This document shows positions 32,025 through 40,709 of a stretch of 64,000 nt of DNA, one piece after another (the stretch's first letter is position 1; each line of letters starts with the position of its first letter). Made by a program: the position numbers and the translations under genes. The stretch comes from Aspidiotus rigidus (lineage: Eukaryota; Arthropoda; Insecta; Hemiptera; Diaspididae), in contig JAVHKY010000023.1 in assembly GCA_035079385.1 (NCBI GenBank), positions 5,224,001 through 5,288,000 on the forward strand. The letters are read 5' to 3'. The notes under the pieces were generated by a model. That model saw nothing but the letters and a program-made list of their open reading frames with translations, did no database searches and was not told where the DNA came from.

Positions 32025-33321
32025 ATCTATTATATAAAGAGAAGTTGCAAAATCGCAAATCCATTTAACTTCATTCCTATTTCACCTATGAACTTAGAAT
32101 TTGTTTCCATTGCTTTAGCTTGCCTAGGAGAAGGTTTATGCGTAATAAATGTGAAGTTACGAAATCAGGCGAATGGCGTGTAGTATATCTTTGTGCTTGG
32201 CGGGGGGGGGGGGGGGGTGTCAGGAATAATCCAAGATATGAAAAATCTGTATCATTCATTAATTTCTTTATTAAAAATGCTAAGCAATCATTTTTGTTGA
32301 CGTTCATCGAAAATTAATATGTGCTAGGCAATCATTTTTGGAAAGTGGTTCTTCTTAACCGGAGAAGTTTTGAATACCCATACTATGAGTAATCGAACAG
32401 TGTAGGGTTACAATAAAGATTTTGCTTAGCAATTATCTGAAGAAGTGGTGGTTGTCTTTCATTATTTCAAATTTAACGTGAGGACTAAGAAAGAAAAACA
32501 ATTCACGTCAATTTCGAAAATTCAATATCGAAGTCACGGATGTCTCACTTTATTGCAATCTAATTGGAATGCCAAAACATAAGAAAGCAAATCTAGGGCG
32601 GTTGACGAACAAAGGGAAGAGGGCTCGGGTCAATTCCGAAATTTTGACATCGGAAAATAATGTGGAAAATGATTGTCAGAACGATAATAGTCCATTCATT
32701 AGGTACATTATTGAGAAAGAATATACCGGTATAAGTTCAATTGGGAATCTGGCAATTACGTGCACATTTTGCGATGGAAAATTATTTGAAACTGAAGATC
32801 GAAATTTCTGTTGTGGGGGTGGTAAGATTAAGTTACCTGATTTACCCTCAGTGCCGGATCTTCTTCAAAAACTATTAGACGGAAGAGATAATAGATCTTC
32901 TCATTTTCTTAATAATTTGCGTAAATACAACAATGCGCTTTCAATGATTTCTTTAGGGTGTAATGAAGTTCCAAACGTATTTACAACTTTCAAAATTTTT
33001 GGACAATTGTATCATTATATAGGAAGTTATCTACCCCTCCTCCAACAATCCACAAAAAATGACAAATTTTTCAGCATAGATCCAGAAAGAAGAATGCGCA
33101 AAGGATCTTCTGAAAAGATGGCATCCAACTATCAGAGAAGATATTAAGAGCGAGATTGAAAGTGTAAAACAAAATATCAACGATAAAAAAAAACGAAATT
33201 GAAAAATTGGAAATTAAAAGAATTAGATTAGAAATTGAACTAAAAGAATACTAATGATAAATAAATATCAAGGATTTTGAAAATAATTTGAAATTTTATA
33301 ATATTTAGCGGGCGTGGCTTG
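32025..33321 (+). mobile_element. Helitron inserted in the repeat array, 1.3 kb
   Basis: Begins TCTATTATATAAAGAGAAGT and ends GGCGTGGCTTG. Neighbouring array units show the uninterrupted site TTAATATAATTAATAATTAG; here the same sequence is split exactly between A and T, with no duplicated base. The terminal CTTG departs from the usual CTRR and no strong 3' hairpin is seen, so the 3' end may be mutated. It contains a Helitron Rep/Hel N-terminal reading frame. Confidence 0.8.
32569..33147 (+). CDS. Helitron Rep/Hel N-terminal fragment
   Basis: 192 codons from ATG to stop. It contains the Helitron-like N-terminal signature: CTFCDGKLFETE, then FCCGGGKIKLPDLPSVPDLL, FLNNLRKYNNALSMISLGCN, and a TTFKIFGQLYHYIGSYLP block. 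The HUH nuclease and helicase domains are absent. After about 33080 an overlapping frame reads RWHPTIREDIKSEIESVKQN and, past an A tract, KNEIEKLEIKRIRLEIELKE. That is a coiled-coil tail of the sort ending Myb/SANT-like proteins rather than Helitron proteins. The product cannot act as a transposase. Confidence 0.75.
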   Translation: MPKHKKANLGRLTNKGKRARVNSEILTSENNVENDCQNDNSPFIRYIIEKEYTGISSIGNLAITCTFCDGKLFETEDRNFCCGGGKIKLPDLPSVPDLLQKLLDGRDNRSSHFLNNLRKYNNALSMISLGCNEVPNVFTTFKIFGQLYHYIGSYLPLLQQSTKNDKFFSIDPERRMRKGSSEKMASNYQRRY

Positions 33322-33403
33322 TAATTAATAATTAGAAAATCTCTACCCCGTGGGTGATTCAGAAATTCGCGAGTACACCCCGCGTAATAATAATAATTAA
33401 TAA

Positions 33404-33458
<55 letters not shown>

Positions 33459-33687
33459 ATGAATAAATAATTAAATAATTAAATAAATAAATAATTAAAT
33501 AGTTGATATAATTAATAATTAGAAAATCTCTACCCCGTGGGTGATTCAGAAATTCGCGAGTACACCCCGCGTAATAATAATAAATAATTAATTAATTAAT
33601 TAATAATTAAATAATTAAATAATTAAATAAATAAATGAATAAATAAATAAATAAATAAATAAATAGATAAATAAATAAATGAATAGA

Positions 33688-33723
<36 letters not shown>

Positions 33724-33850
33724 ATTAAATAATTAAATAATAAAATAATAAAATAAATAAATAATAAAATAATTAAATAATAAAATAATTAAATAATAAA
33801 ATAATAAAATAATAAAATAATAAAATAATTAAATAATTAAATAAATAAAG
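33322..33850. repeat. Array: same units with long AATA/AATTA tracts (right half)
   Basis: Two more units at about 33336 and 33520, followed by over 300 bp of (AAAT)n and (AATTA)n. This is nearly pure low-complexity sequence and may be assembled imprecisely. Confidence 0.9.
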
Positions 33851-34037
33851 GCTGAATAGTCGAAATTTTTCCAAGTCCCCTAGACTTGAATTGTCTCATA
33901 CCATTCCAATACAACAGCGAGATCGCTCGTTCGCCCCACGAAAGTTGGTACCTCAAAATATAGAACACCCACAATTACCTCAAAATATTTCTCATACAAG
34001 ACTTATACGACTCCAAGATAGGTAAAGGGGTAATTAA

Positions 34038-34090
<53 letters not shown>

Positions 34091-34250
34091 AAATAATTAA
34101 CCTATCATATATGGCTGGATAGTCGAAATTTTTCCAAGTCCCCTAGACTTGAATTGTCTCATACCATTCCAATACAACAGCGAGACGCAGACTTATACGA
34201 CGCCAAGATAGGTAAAGGGGTAAACGAATATATCTCACGAACACTTGACC
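33851..34250 (+). repeat. Tandemly duplicated module within the hAT element
   Basis: The block GGCTGAATAGTCGAAATTTT, then TCCAAGTCCCCTAGACTTGA and TTGTCTCATACCATTCCAAT, occurs at 33851 and again at 34112, with an (AAAT)n tract between. The second copy lacks about 80 bp present in the first. Confidence 0.85.
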
Positions 34251-34434
34251 TAGTAGAAGCCTAGAATGAAATATTTCAAGATGACTGATAAAATATAAAA
34301 GACATGGAACATGATTTTCATTTATTTGGCTATGCCAGAAAATTTTCTATTTTAGTTCGAATTTTTCCTATGGTACGCGAAAATTTTCCGAAATCAAAAG
34401 TAGTACGCGGACTGAAAAAGGTTAGGAACCGCTG

Positions 34435-34442
34435 CGCTAGAA
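34435..34442. other. Target-site duplication of the hAT element, right copy
   Basis: CGCTAGAA, matching 31115-31122. Confidence 0.8.
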
Positions 34443-34900
34443 TGATCGTGATACATCAACACACAATTGAACCAAAGTTAGTGAAATAAAAAAATTTCAG
34501 CATTTTTTACGTAATTATATTCAAAATTCTGTCTATTGCGGTTGGTTATATAGCGCACGACCTATTTTTTCATAATTTCCTAACAGACTTAATCTCAAAA
34601 ATGAAAGAAAAATCAATTTTTCTTAAAAGAGTAAGGGTAGGGGGTAAGGAATTTAAGATTTCATACACATTAGTCTCATGAGGTGACGAATCCGTCACCC
34701 TAGTACTGTGTATGAACACATATATGAGAAATACAGAGAGAACGTAGAGAGAGAATTAAATCAGAAAATATACCAATTTAGGTCGTAGAAATCTGGACGT
34801 GATCGAACGTAGTACAAATTCAAAGACACAGTTGTAGTCGTACATATGTAATTGTGCTGATAATAAAGCTTACGCCGCGCACGGATAATACATTCAATTA
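34443..34900. other. No gene seen
   Basis: Downstream (minus strand) of the secreted-protein gene; presumably its 3' untranslated region and intergenic sequence. Confidence 0.4.
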
Positions 34901-35284
34901 TTAAAATCCAAGACATGAAGCGAACATTACTACAGGTGTAGTATAATTACCTTCAATTCGCACACAGATGTCTATGGCCCTACTACCGATTTCATTTATT
35001 TCTTTAAAATCTTCGTACACATTTGCGTCGGGATCCCTTTTCTGTAGCGTGAAATGGTGGAAGCCGGGCGCAGGTGGATAATCGATGTTCACAGCGTAAT
35101 TCAGAAAATTCGTTTCACCACCGAATATTTCGATTGATCTGACTGTTTTTTTCCCTTCGTAATATATCATTTTTACACTGAAAGAAGGGGATGATCGGTT
35201 TTTCAACTTGAACAATGCTGAGTCAAGTGCAGTTTCCCCTAGGTTCACTAAAAAAACAATTAATAATAAAATTTTAAAATTCAT
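34901..35284 (-). CDS. Small secreted protein, intact paralogue
   Basis: A 127-codon minus-strand frame from ATG to stop. The N-terminus MNFKILLLIVFLVNLGETA is a clear signal peptide. The mature part has two cysteines flanking a GNYTTP motif (ICVRIEGNYTTPVVMFASCL), with NYT a possible N-glycosylation site. A GTAATT inside that motif could act as a donor, but the motif and both cysteines are kept in the related gene at 38.1-38.8 kb, which argues that the sequence is translated. No known family was recognised; a salivary or venom-like secreted protein is possible. Confidence 0.65.
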   Translation of the reverse strand: MNFKILLLIVFLVNLGETALDSALFKLKNRSSPSFSVKMIYYEGKKTVRSIEIFGGETNFLNYAVNIDYPPAPGFHHFTLQKRDPDANVYEDFKEINEIGSRAIDICVRIEGNYTTPVVMFASCLGF

Positions 35285-35295
35285 GTTAAATCTGT

Positions 35296-35478
35296 AGGTA
35301 CTGCTTTTTCTGATCTACATAAATAATATCGGTAAGCTAAAACTAAATGGGAAAAATAATTTCATATGCAGATGACACGGTACTACTGGGAGAGGGTAAA
35401 GACAATAGCGAATTAATGTCCAATATAGAGGAGGATCTCAGAAATATAGTAAAATGGTTATGTCGTAGAAAGACATAA
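35296..35478 (+). mobile_element. LINE RT fragment with YADD box
   Basis: Reads LLFLIYINNIGKLKLNGK, then IISYADDTVLLGEGKDNSEL and NIEEDLRNIVKWLCRRK across one frameshift. This is about 60 residues around RT motif C of a LINE, ending a few bases from the start codon of the secreted-protein gene. Confidence 0.75.
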
Positions 35479-35849
35479 TCTGTAAAAAGTTAGTAAAAAT
35501 TGAGGTATAAGTTAATCAAAATTGAAGTCGAAAAAAAAGTTAGGGAAGTTGTGACAGTGTATGTAATAGCAAAAAAAAAAAAAGACGAATTGTAGATAAG
35601 TAGTAATGTCGAAATTGGGTCTACATCACGTCAAATCGACTAAAGATCAACGTCCATATGCAGTTAATTTCGAGTCGACTTAACTCACGGACTTGTCGAC
35701 TTTTCGTCGACTGGAGCACGCGGTTGATAAGTGTCGAACAATGTTCGACTCGTTATCGACTCGTAATAGTCGTAATGCGGGTACGGATGTGGATTAAAAC
35801 TCTTAAGCTACCAGTAGATGAAAGTTTTTCTCAACTTACTTATGGCAAT
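35479..35849. other. Sequence with GTCGA-rich minisatellite piece
   Basis: About 35630-35770 holds TCGACT/GTCGAC words every 8-20 bases, like the array at 62500-63660. No gene was recognised. Confidence 0.5.
35838..35849. other. Target-site duplication of the Jockey LINE, copy 1
   Basis: ACTTATGGCAAT, directly before the T tract that is the LINE's poly(A) tail on the minus strand; identical to 37839-37850. Confidence 0.85.
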
Positions 35850-37838
35850 TTTTTTTTTTTTTTTTTTTTAAATCATTTATTTATGCCGAACTGTCCTCGC
35901 GGACATTTACGGACACTTTTTCAGATACATACTAATAATAAATTCACATGATATCAGTTTATTGCGCATTCGCAATAAAGCTGTTTATTACCTAGAGTTA
36001 TTGATTAATTTAATAGTGTTAATCACTATATTAGGCTCACGACATCAGTGGGTAGTTTCCGTTTTAATCGGACTATCGGTGGATTTTCTAGGAGTTGCAA
36101 AGCAAGGTTGTTGGTATGCTTATGTAGACGCTTCTCGTACGAAATTACCAGCTTTTTAACGACTTCTTTGACAGTGGGTATATTCAGATCTTCTCGGAGG
36201 CAGTCACTTCTCATAAACCAGGGGGCTCCAGTAATTTTGCGTAGTATGCGGTTTTGTAACCTTTCAAGGATGAGCAGATTACTATCCGCCGTGCAGCCCC
36301 AGATTGGTGCTCCATATGACCAGGCTGGCCTGAGTACTGCGAGATACAGCAACCTTTTATTGTCCAATGACAGTTTGTTTCTCGCTCGAAATAACCAATA
36401 GAGAGATTGCAGCCGTACGTTCACTTCGTTTCGTTTCTTGAGTAGGTGAGTTTTCCAGGTCAGTTTCTTGTCCAGTTGAATTCCTAGATATCTAGCATGG
36501 TCTTCAGTGGGTATTGCTTCGCCGCTGATGATTGTAGGGGTTGGCACGTGCGGTCTCAATGAAAAGTCGACTTTGACCGATTTGCTAGCGTTTATACAAA
36601 TTTTCCATTTCTTAGTCCAGTTACTGATTTGGTCGACATTCTTTTGCAGTTCATCATTGGCACTATTATAGTCGGTGTTTGAGGCAAGACACACCGTATC
36701 ATCGGCAAATGTTGCAATGAGGTTATCGCTATTGCAGGGTATGTCCGCTGTGTAGAGCAAATAAAGAAGGGGCCCAAGCACGCTTCCTTGGGGTACCCCA
36801 GCTTTGATTGCCTTGGTGCACGAAGTTGAGTCTCCATAATGAACCTGGAATTTGCGTTCATGGAGGTACGATTTTATGAGTGACACGTAGTGCGCAGGTA
36901 AATATTCGCTGATCTCATGGAGTAATCCTTGGATCCAAACTCGATCGAACGCCTGTTTGACATCGAGGAAGACTGCTGGACAATATTCTTTAGCTTCCAG
37001 TGCATTCCGTACTGTTCTTGCAACCCGATGAATTTGCTCAACAGTAGAATGCCGGGCGCGAAAGCCAAATTGATGTTCCGGAATGATATTAAGATCCTCT
37101 AGCACCGGAAGAAGTCTGATGTGTAATATCTTCTCAAAAATCTTGGAGAGTATCTAGGAAGTATTGAGATTGGCCTGTACGACGCTGGGTCTTCAAGAGG
37201 CTTGCCAGGTTTCGGGATCATTATAACCTTGGCTATTTTCCAGTGTTGAGAGAAGTGACACGTTCTGAGAGAAGCATTAATTATGTACGTTAAATAGACC
37301 ACAGCTTTGCGAGAGCATTCAGCCATTGTTGGTGGAGTGATAAGATCCAATCCAGGAGCTTTTTGCATATTCAATTTACTGATTATGGCTCGGATTTCTT
37401 TTGGCTCAGCAAACTTCGGCGCAGGACCGTCAATGTAGTTGATGCGTGGTTTTATGTCGGACGCTATGTCGTTTGGTTGAAAGCAGCGTTCAAGATGATC
37501 GGCAAATGTGGCCGCTTTTTCCTCTTCGCTGCGAGCGTAGGTTCCGTTGATTTCTTTCAGTGGTGGAGTATAATCTGGAGGCTTCTTTCTTGCTTTTGCC
37601 ACCTTCCACAAAGAATAATTAGATTCTCTGGTTGGATTAAGAGAGTACCTATAGGAGGTTGTCAAATGTTTTGCTATCAATCTCAGCAATCTCCTTCTTT
37701 ACTTGCTTGCAGAGGCGATTGAATTTACTTTTATCTGCCGGGTCACGTGTGATTTGCCAGCGATGCCTTGCTGCTCTTCTGGATTTGATAAGTTTCAGCA
37801 CTTCATGGGGGTATGAAGCTGTAACTGGTCGCGGTCTA
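35850..37838 (-). mobile_element. Jockey-type LINE, 5'-truncated, about 2 kb
   Basis: Minus-strand element ending in a 20-base A tail (T tract at 35850-35869) and flanked by a 12-bp target duplication. It begins within ORF2, before the RT fingers. A short 3' untranslated region with AATAAA signals separates the ORF2 stop from the tail. Few mutations and a clear duplication suggest a fairly recent insertion. Confidence 0.92.
36026..37838 (-). pseudogene. Jockey-type ORF2 reverse transcriptase, frameshifted
   Basis: Two frames joined by a slip near 37150 (SYRPISILP then IFEKILHIRLLPVLEDLN) and another near 37645 give a nearly complete RT. Landmarks: KAPGLDLITP, YRPISILP, FGFRARHSTVEQIHRV, AVFLDVKQAFDRVW (motif A), GVPQGSVLGPLLYLLYTADI (motif B), FADDTVCLAS (motif C), and YLGIQLDKKLTWKTH, YGAPIWG. 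The ORF1 and endonuclease parts are missing through 5' truncation. It is of the type used by Jockey elements for target-primed reverse transcription, but this copy cannot move. Confidence 0.9.
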
Positions 37839-37850
37839 ACTTATGGCAAT
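37839..37850. other. Target-site duplication of the Jockey LINE, copy 2
   Basis: ACTTATGGCAAT at the 5' end of the element. Confidence 0.85.
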
Positions 37851-38090
37851 GAACAATAAAAACAAGAAAGTTGTACGCGGACACATCTTCGGACTATACC
37901 TTACGTCTTAAAAAATTAAATAAAATTCGGCTGTTCTCACTCCGTTATTTATTAAACGTACGACGTTTCGACTGGATTACCAGTCTTTTTCAAATTTAAT
38001 TTTGTATATTGAGAACGCTCACGAATAATTATTTCTTTATCTTACGTCTTTAGTTGGCGAGAAAACACGATTTAATGAAAGCGACTCTGT

Positions 38091-38847
38091 TCATGTTAAA
38101 TTGCAAATTTTATCATGGGTCGGGTCATGGTGAATCTGTGATAAGTTATCACACATCCGTCTCACACAATTCCTCTCCTGAAATTTCTGAATTTGTATTG
38201 CGAGTAGAAAATTTGTTATCGGATATTCAAGGCTATAGATTTGCGCAGACTGTATCAAAGTCATTTTTCGAGAAAAAGGTGATAACCCGTTTCCCGTGTC
38301 TTCTAGAGTGTCATTCCGCCGTCCGGACTCATTTCGTTCATCGGTATCGGTCGTTCGTTTTATCGACTTAGAATTATTTTCGCTCGTGGCACTTCGAAAT
38401 ATTTTTCGACTTCGAATCATTTTCGCTCTTGGCCTACATAGGTACTCACCATTTAAACACTTTGATATTATCGGAGTTGAATAATTTCCTCTAACGACGA
38501 AACAAGTATCCTCATCATCTTCAAGCTTTTTCGTAATGATGACGGTTCCAGCTAGGATCCTGTACATTGATGTGTTTAAAGATCGTGACATGTAAACCAT
38601 TGGTAGTGTTCGCATAAGGAAAATAACTCTTGTCTGCATAATCCAAGATTGCTGATCTATACATAACTTGACATCCCCAAAGCCGATAATACAGGAAACG
38701 AAATACGGAGAGTCTCGACTGCATGCGTTGAGAACGATGATCGATGACGATCCATTTTTCGTTGGGAACACTAGCGGGGTCAGCGATAACATTCAGATTG
38801 ATTAAGAATGCAATGATTACATAATACACTACTAGAATTAACATCAT
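38091..38847 (-). pseudogene. Small secreted protein, frameshifted paralogue
   Basis: The minus-strand ATG at 38847 opens a signal peptide (MMLILVVYYVIIAFLINLNV) and a sequence alignable with the gene at 34901-35284 (HRSQ...LSV...LYY, then FPYANTTNGLHVTIFKH). The frame stops at 38521, but the rest of the homology (TKKLEDDEDTCFVVRGNYST, then PIISKCLNG) continues in another frame. A single-base slip near 38545 or an unseen intron explains this. Past CLNG there is a strong donor (TG|GTGAGTACC at about 38450), yet the frame stays open to 38091. Both cysteines and GNYSTP are conserved. Confidence 0.5.
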
Positions 38848-38892
38848 GATTACACGAAAATTCTGAATATACAATAGGTACAGTAAAAACAA

Positions 38893-40459
38893 CGATTAGT
38901 GATTACACCATCTAACATCACGGCAGTAGCGGTACTCTTTGGTGAATAAATTCAAGCTATGAGTTGTTCTTGCGTCAACTTGACTGACTTGACATTCCAA
39001 CACAACCGGTTTTAGGAGGACCTCCGTTCGTGCTGATTTTATACTAGTCCAAAAAGGGGGCTCACTCGCGTGTGCAGAGGCAACATGAGGATGGTACTCC
39101 CAGATCAAGCAGATCAATATGACACAGAAAAACTAGTATGCTACCACGAAACATGATCTCTATATTCATGTGGCTACACCAGAAATTTGTTTTTTTTTTT
39201 ATACTGTAAAATTTCTTTATTGCCTAATTTCTCAAACGACTTTTTTCGCACTGATAATTTTCTTATGGAAAACTTTCGTCATTGCTTAATTTCTCAGATG
39301 ACCTTTTTTGTGTCGGTCAATTTTCGGTGTTTTTTTTTTTTTTCTTCCTGTTAGTCAATTTTCGCTAGGGCAAATTTCCTGACACCTTTTTTTCAAGTTC
39401 CAAGGTCATAATTGTAAAGACGAACGTACGGATGTAAATTTCCGAATTAGGGAGAGGGAGGTCAGAGCAAAAAGGAAAAAAATGACTTGGAGATAGATGT
39501 AAATGGAAGAGAATAAACAGTGATTGAAATACGGTTGGCTTGCGCCCAGCAACCGACTCGAAAAAGAGCACGAAAATGTATCCGCATTATACCTATTGCA
39601 GGTACATTCTTATGTTGCAACCGAGCAATGCATGAGGTCCATTGCTATCACACTGTCCTACTGTGATGTTGGTCGTTCGATTCGGTGTATAATTTGCGAA
39701 AAGAGAAATCTAGAGTACACTTTCTTCTACAAGAATGTCTCTATTCACCACTGAATACGTATGTGTATAAAGTACCACGTGTAGGCGGTATCGATTATCG
39801 TGTAGGAGGTTGAATCAATTGACGACATACAGAGACAATTTCCCCAAACACCCCATGATTTCACGATCAATTAAATAAGAAGAGAATTGGAAAGACGAAC
39901 TGTTTGACATACATATTTTTCTTCTAGTGAATAGCAAAAGTCTTCCTTCTGTGAACAACCAACTTCATCAATCGATGTCATTTGGGATCCATCCGGAATC
40001 CGGGTTCTTTGTTCTTGTCTTTTGTCGCACACTGACTGATTTCCATAATGACATCATTCTTTAGGAATTTTCTTGCGAAGTACTACTAGAAAGAGAAAAT
40101 AAATAAAGAAATTGATCCTTGTATTGCATTCCTGAAATTTCCACCGACAGAATATTTCTTAGTTGTTACTCGCTTTCTTTGAGATGTAACACAAAGAATC
40201 GCAATTCCTCTTCGCAATTTCTCTTCTTTTAGGGTGTACGGATCGAAGTCACGGGAATTGTTTCAGTACAATGATCACCTGTGGAGACCACCTAAGTCAC
40301 TTTATTGTAACCGCCCCCTTTACCAGTACAGTAAAAGTGATGCGAATCGCTGATTTTAGTCACAATAAAGATTCTTGAAGAAAAAAAATTCAACAAAAAA
40401 TGGTTCAACCTCGTGCGAGTATAAGTCATTGAAACTTGGCAAAGCGCGAGTACTTCATG
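38893..40459. other. No gene seen
   Basis: Poly(T) runs at 39190 and 39335 and short frames without domains; no exon or element was recognised. Confidence 0.4.
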
Positions 40460-40702
40460 TGATTCATCTTTACCTGCTTCAGACACATCAATGAAATTAC
40501 TACGACCTGCTTTAAGACATGACAATGAACATGGAAAGAAGATGTCTCTACGTTTTAAGTTGGAATATTCAAGCGGAAGGATTTCAGGTACGCTCGAAGA
40601 CCGGTTAACGACCTTTTTTGTATTTATGAATGAATTTTCTATCTTTGCAAAGGATTCCACAGCGGGCGGTACGGCGATACTTGACGTACGGATTACACAT
40701 TA
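40460..40702 (-). CDS. Possible orphan exon (low confidence)
   Basis: The minus strand is open for about 80 codons, ending at a good donor (GAAGCAG|GTAAAG near 40460), and reads AVESFAKIENSFINTKKVVN, then RSSSVPEILPLEYSNLKRRD. The composition looks coding, but the acceptor is weak, there is no partner exon, and I recognise no family. Confidence 0.22.
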
Positions 40703-40709
40703 GCAACCC

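Larger units (their letters stand above)
31123..34434. mobile_element. hAT-type element, 3.3 kb, non-autonomous, with nested insertions
   Basis: The left end CCGTGGTTCCCAACCTGTGG and the reverse complement of the right end CAGCGGTTCCTAACCTTTTT agree over about 15 bases with few mismatches. They resemble the CAGxGGTTCxxAACC ends of hAT elements such as SPIN. Both ends carry subterminal copies of GGTACGCG. Eight identical bases (CGCTAGAA) flank the ends. No transposase is present; the interior holds dispersed repeats, an AT-rich array and a Helitron. Confidence 0.85.

Noticed and set aside
33370..33850. Short direct repeats in the AATA/AATTA tracts resembling a CRISPR-like or origin array
   Set aside because: The tracts are simple low-complexity sequence without unique spacers, in a eukaryotic genome.
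36048..36401. Plus-strand frames over the Jockey LINE
   Set aside because: Antisense shadows of the RT reading frame.
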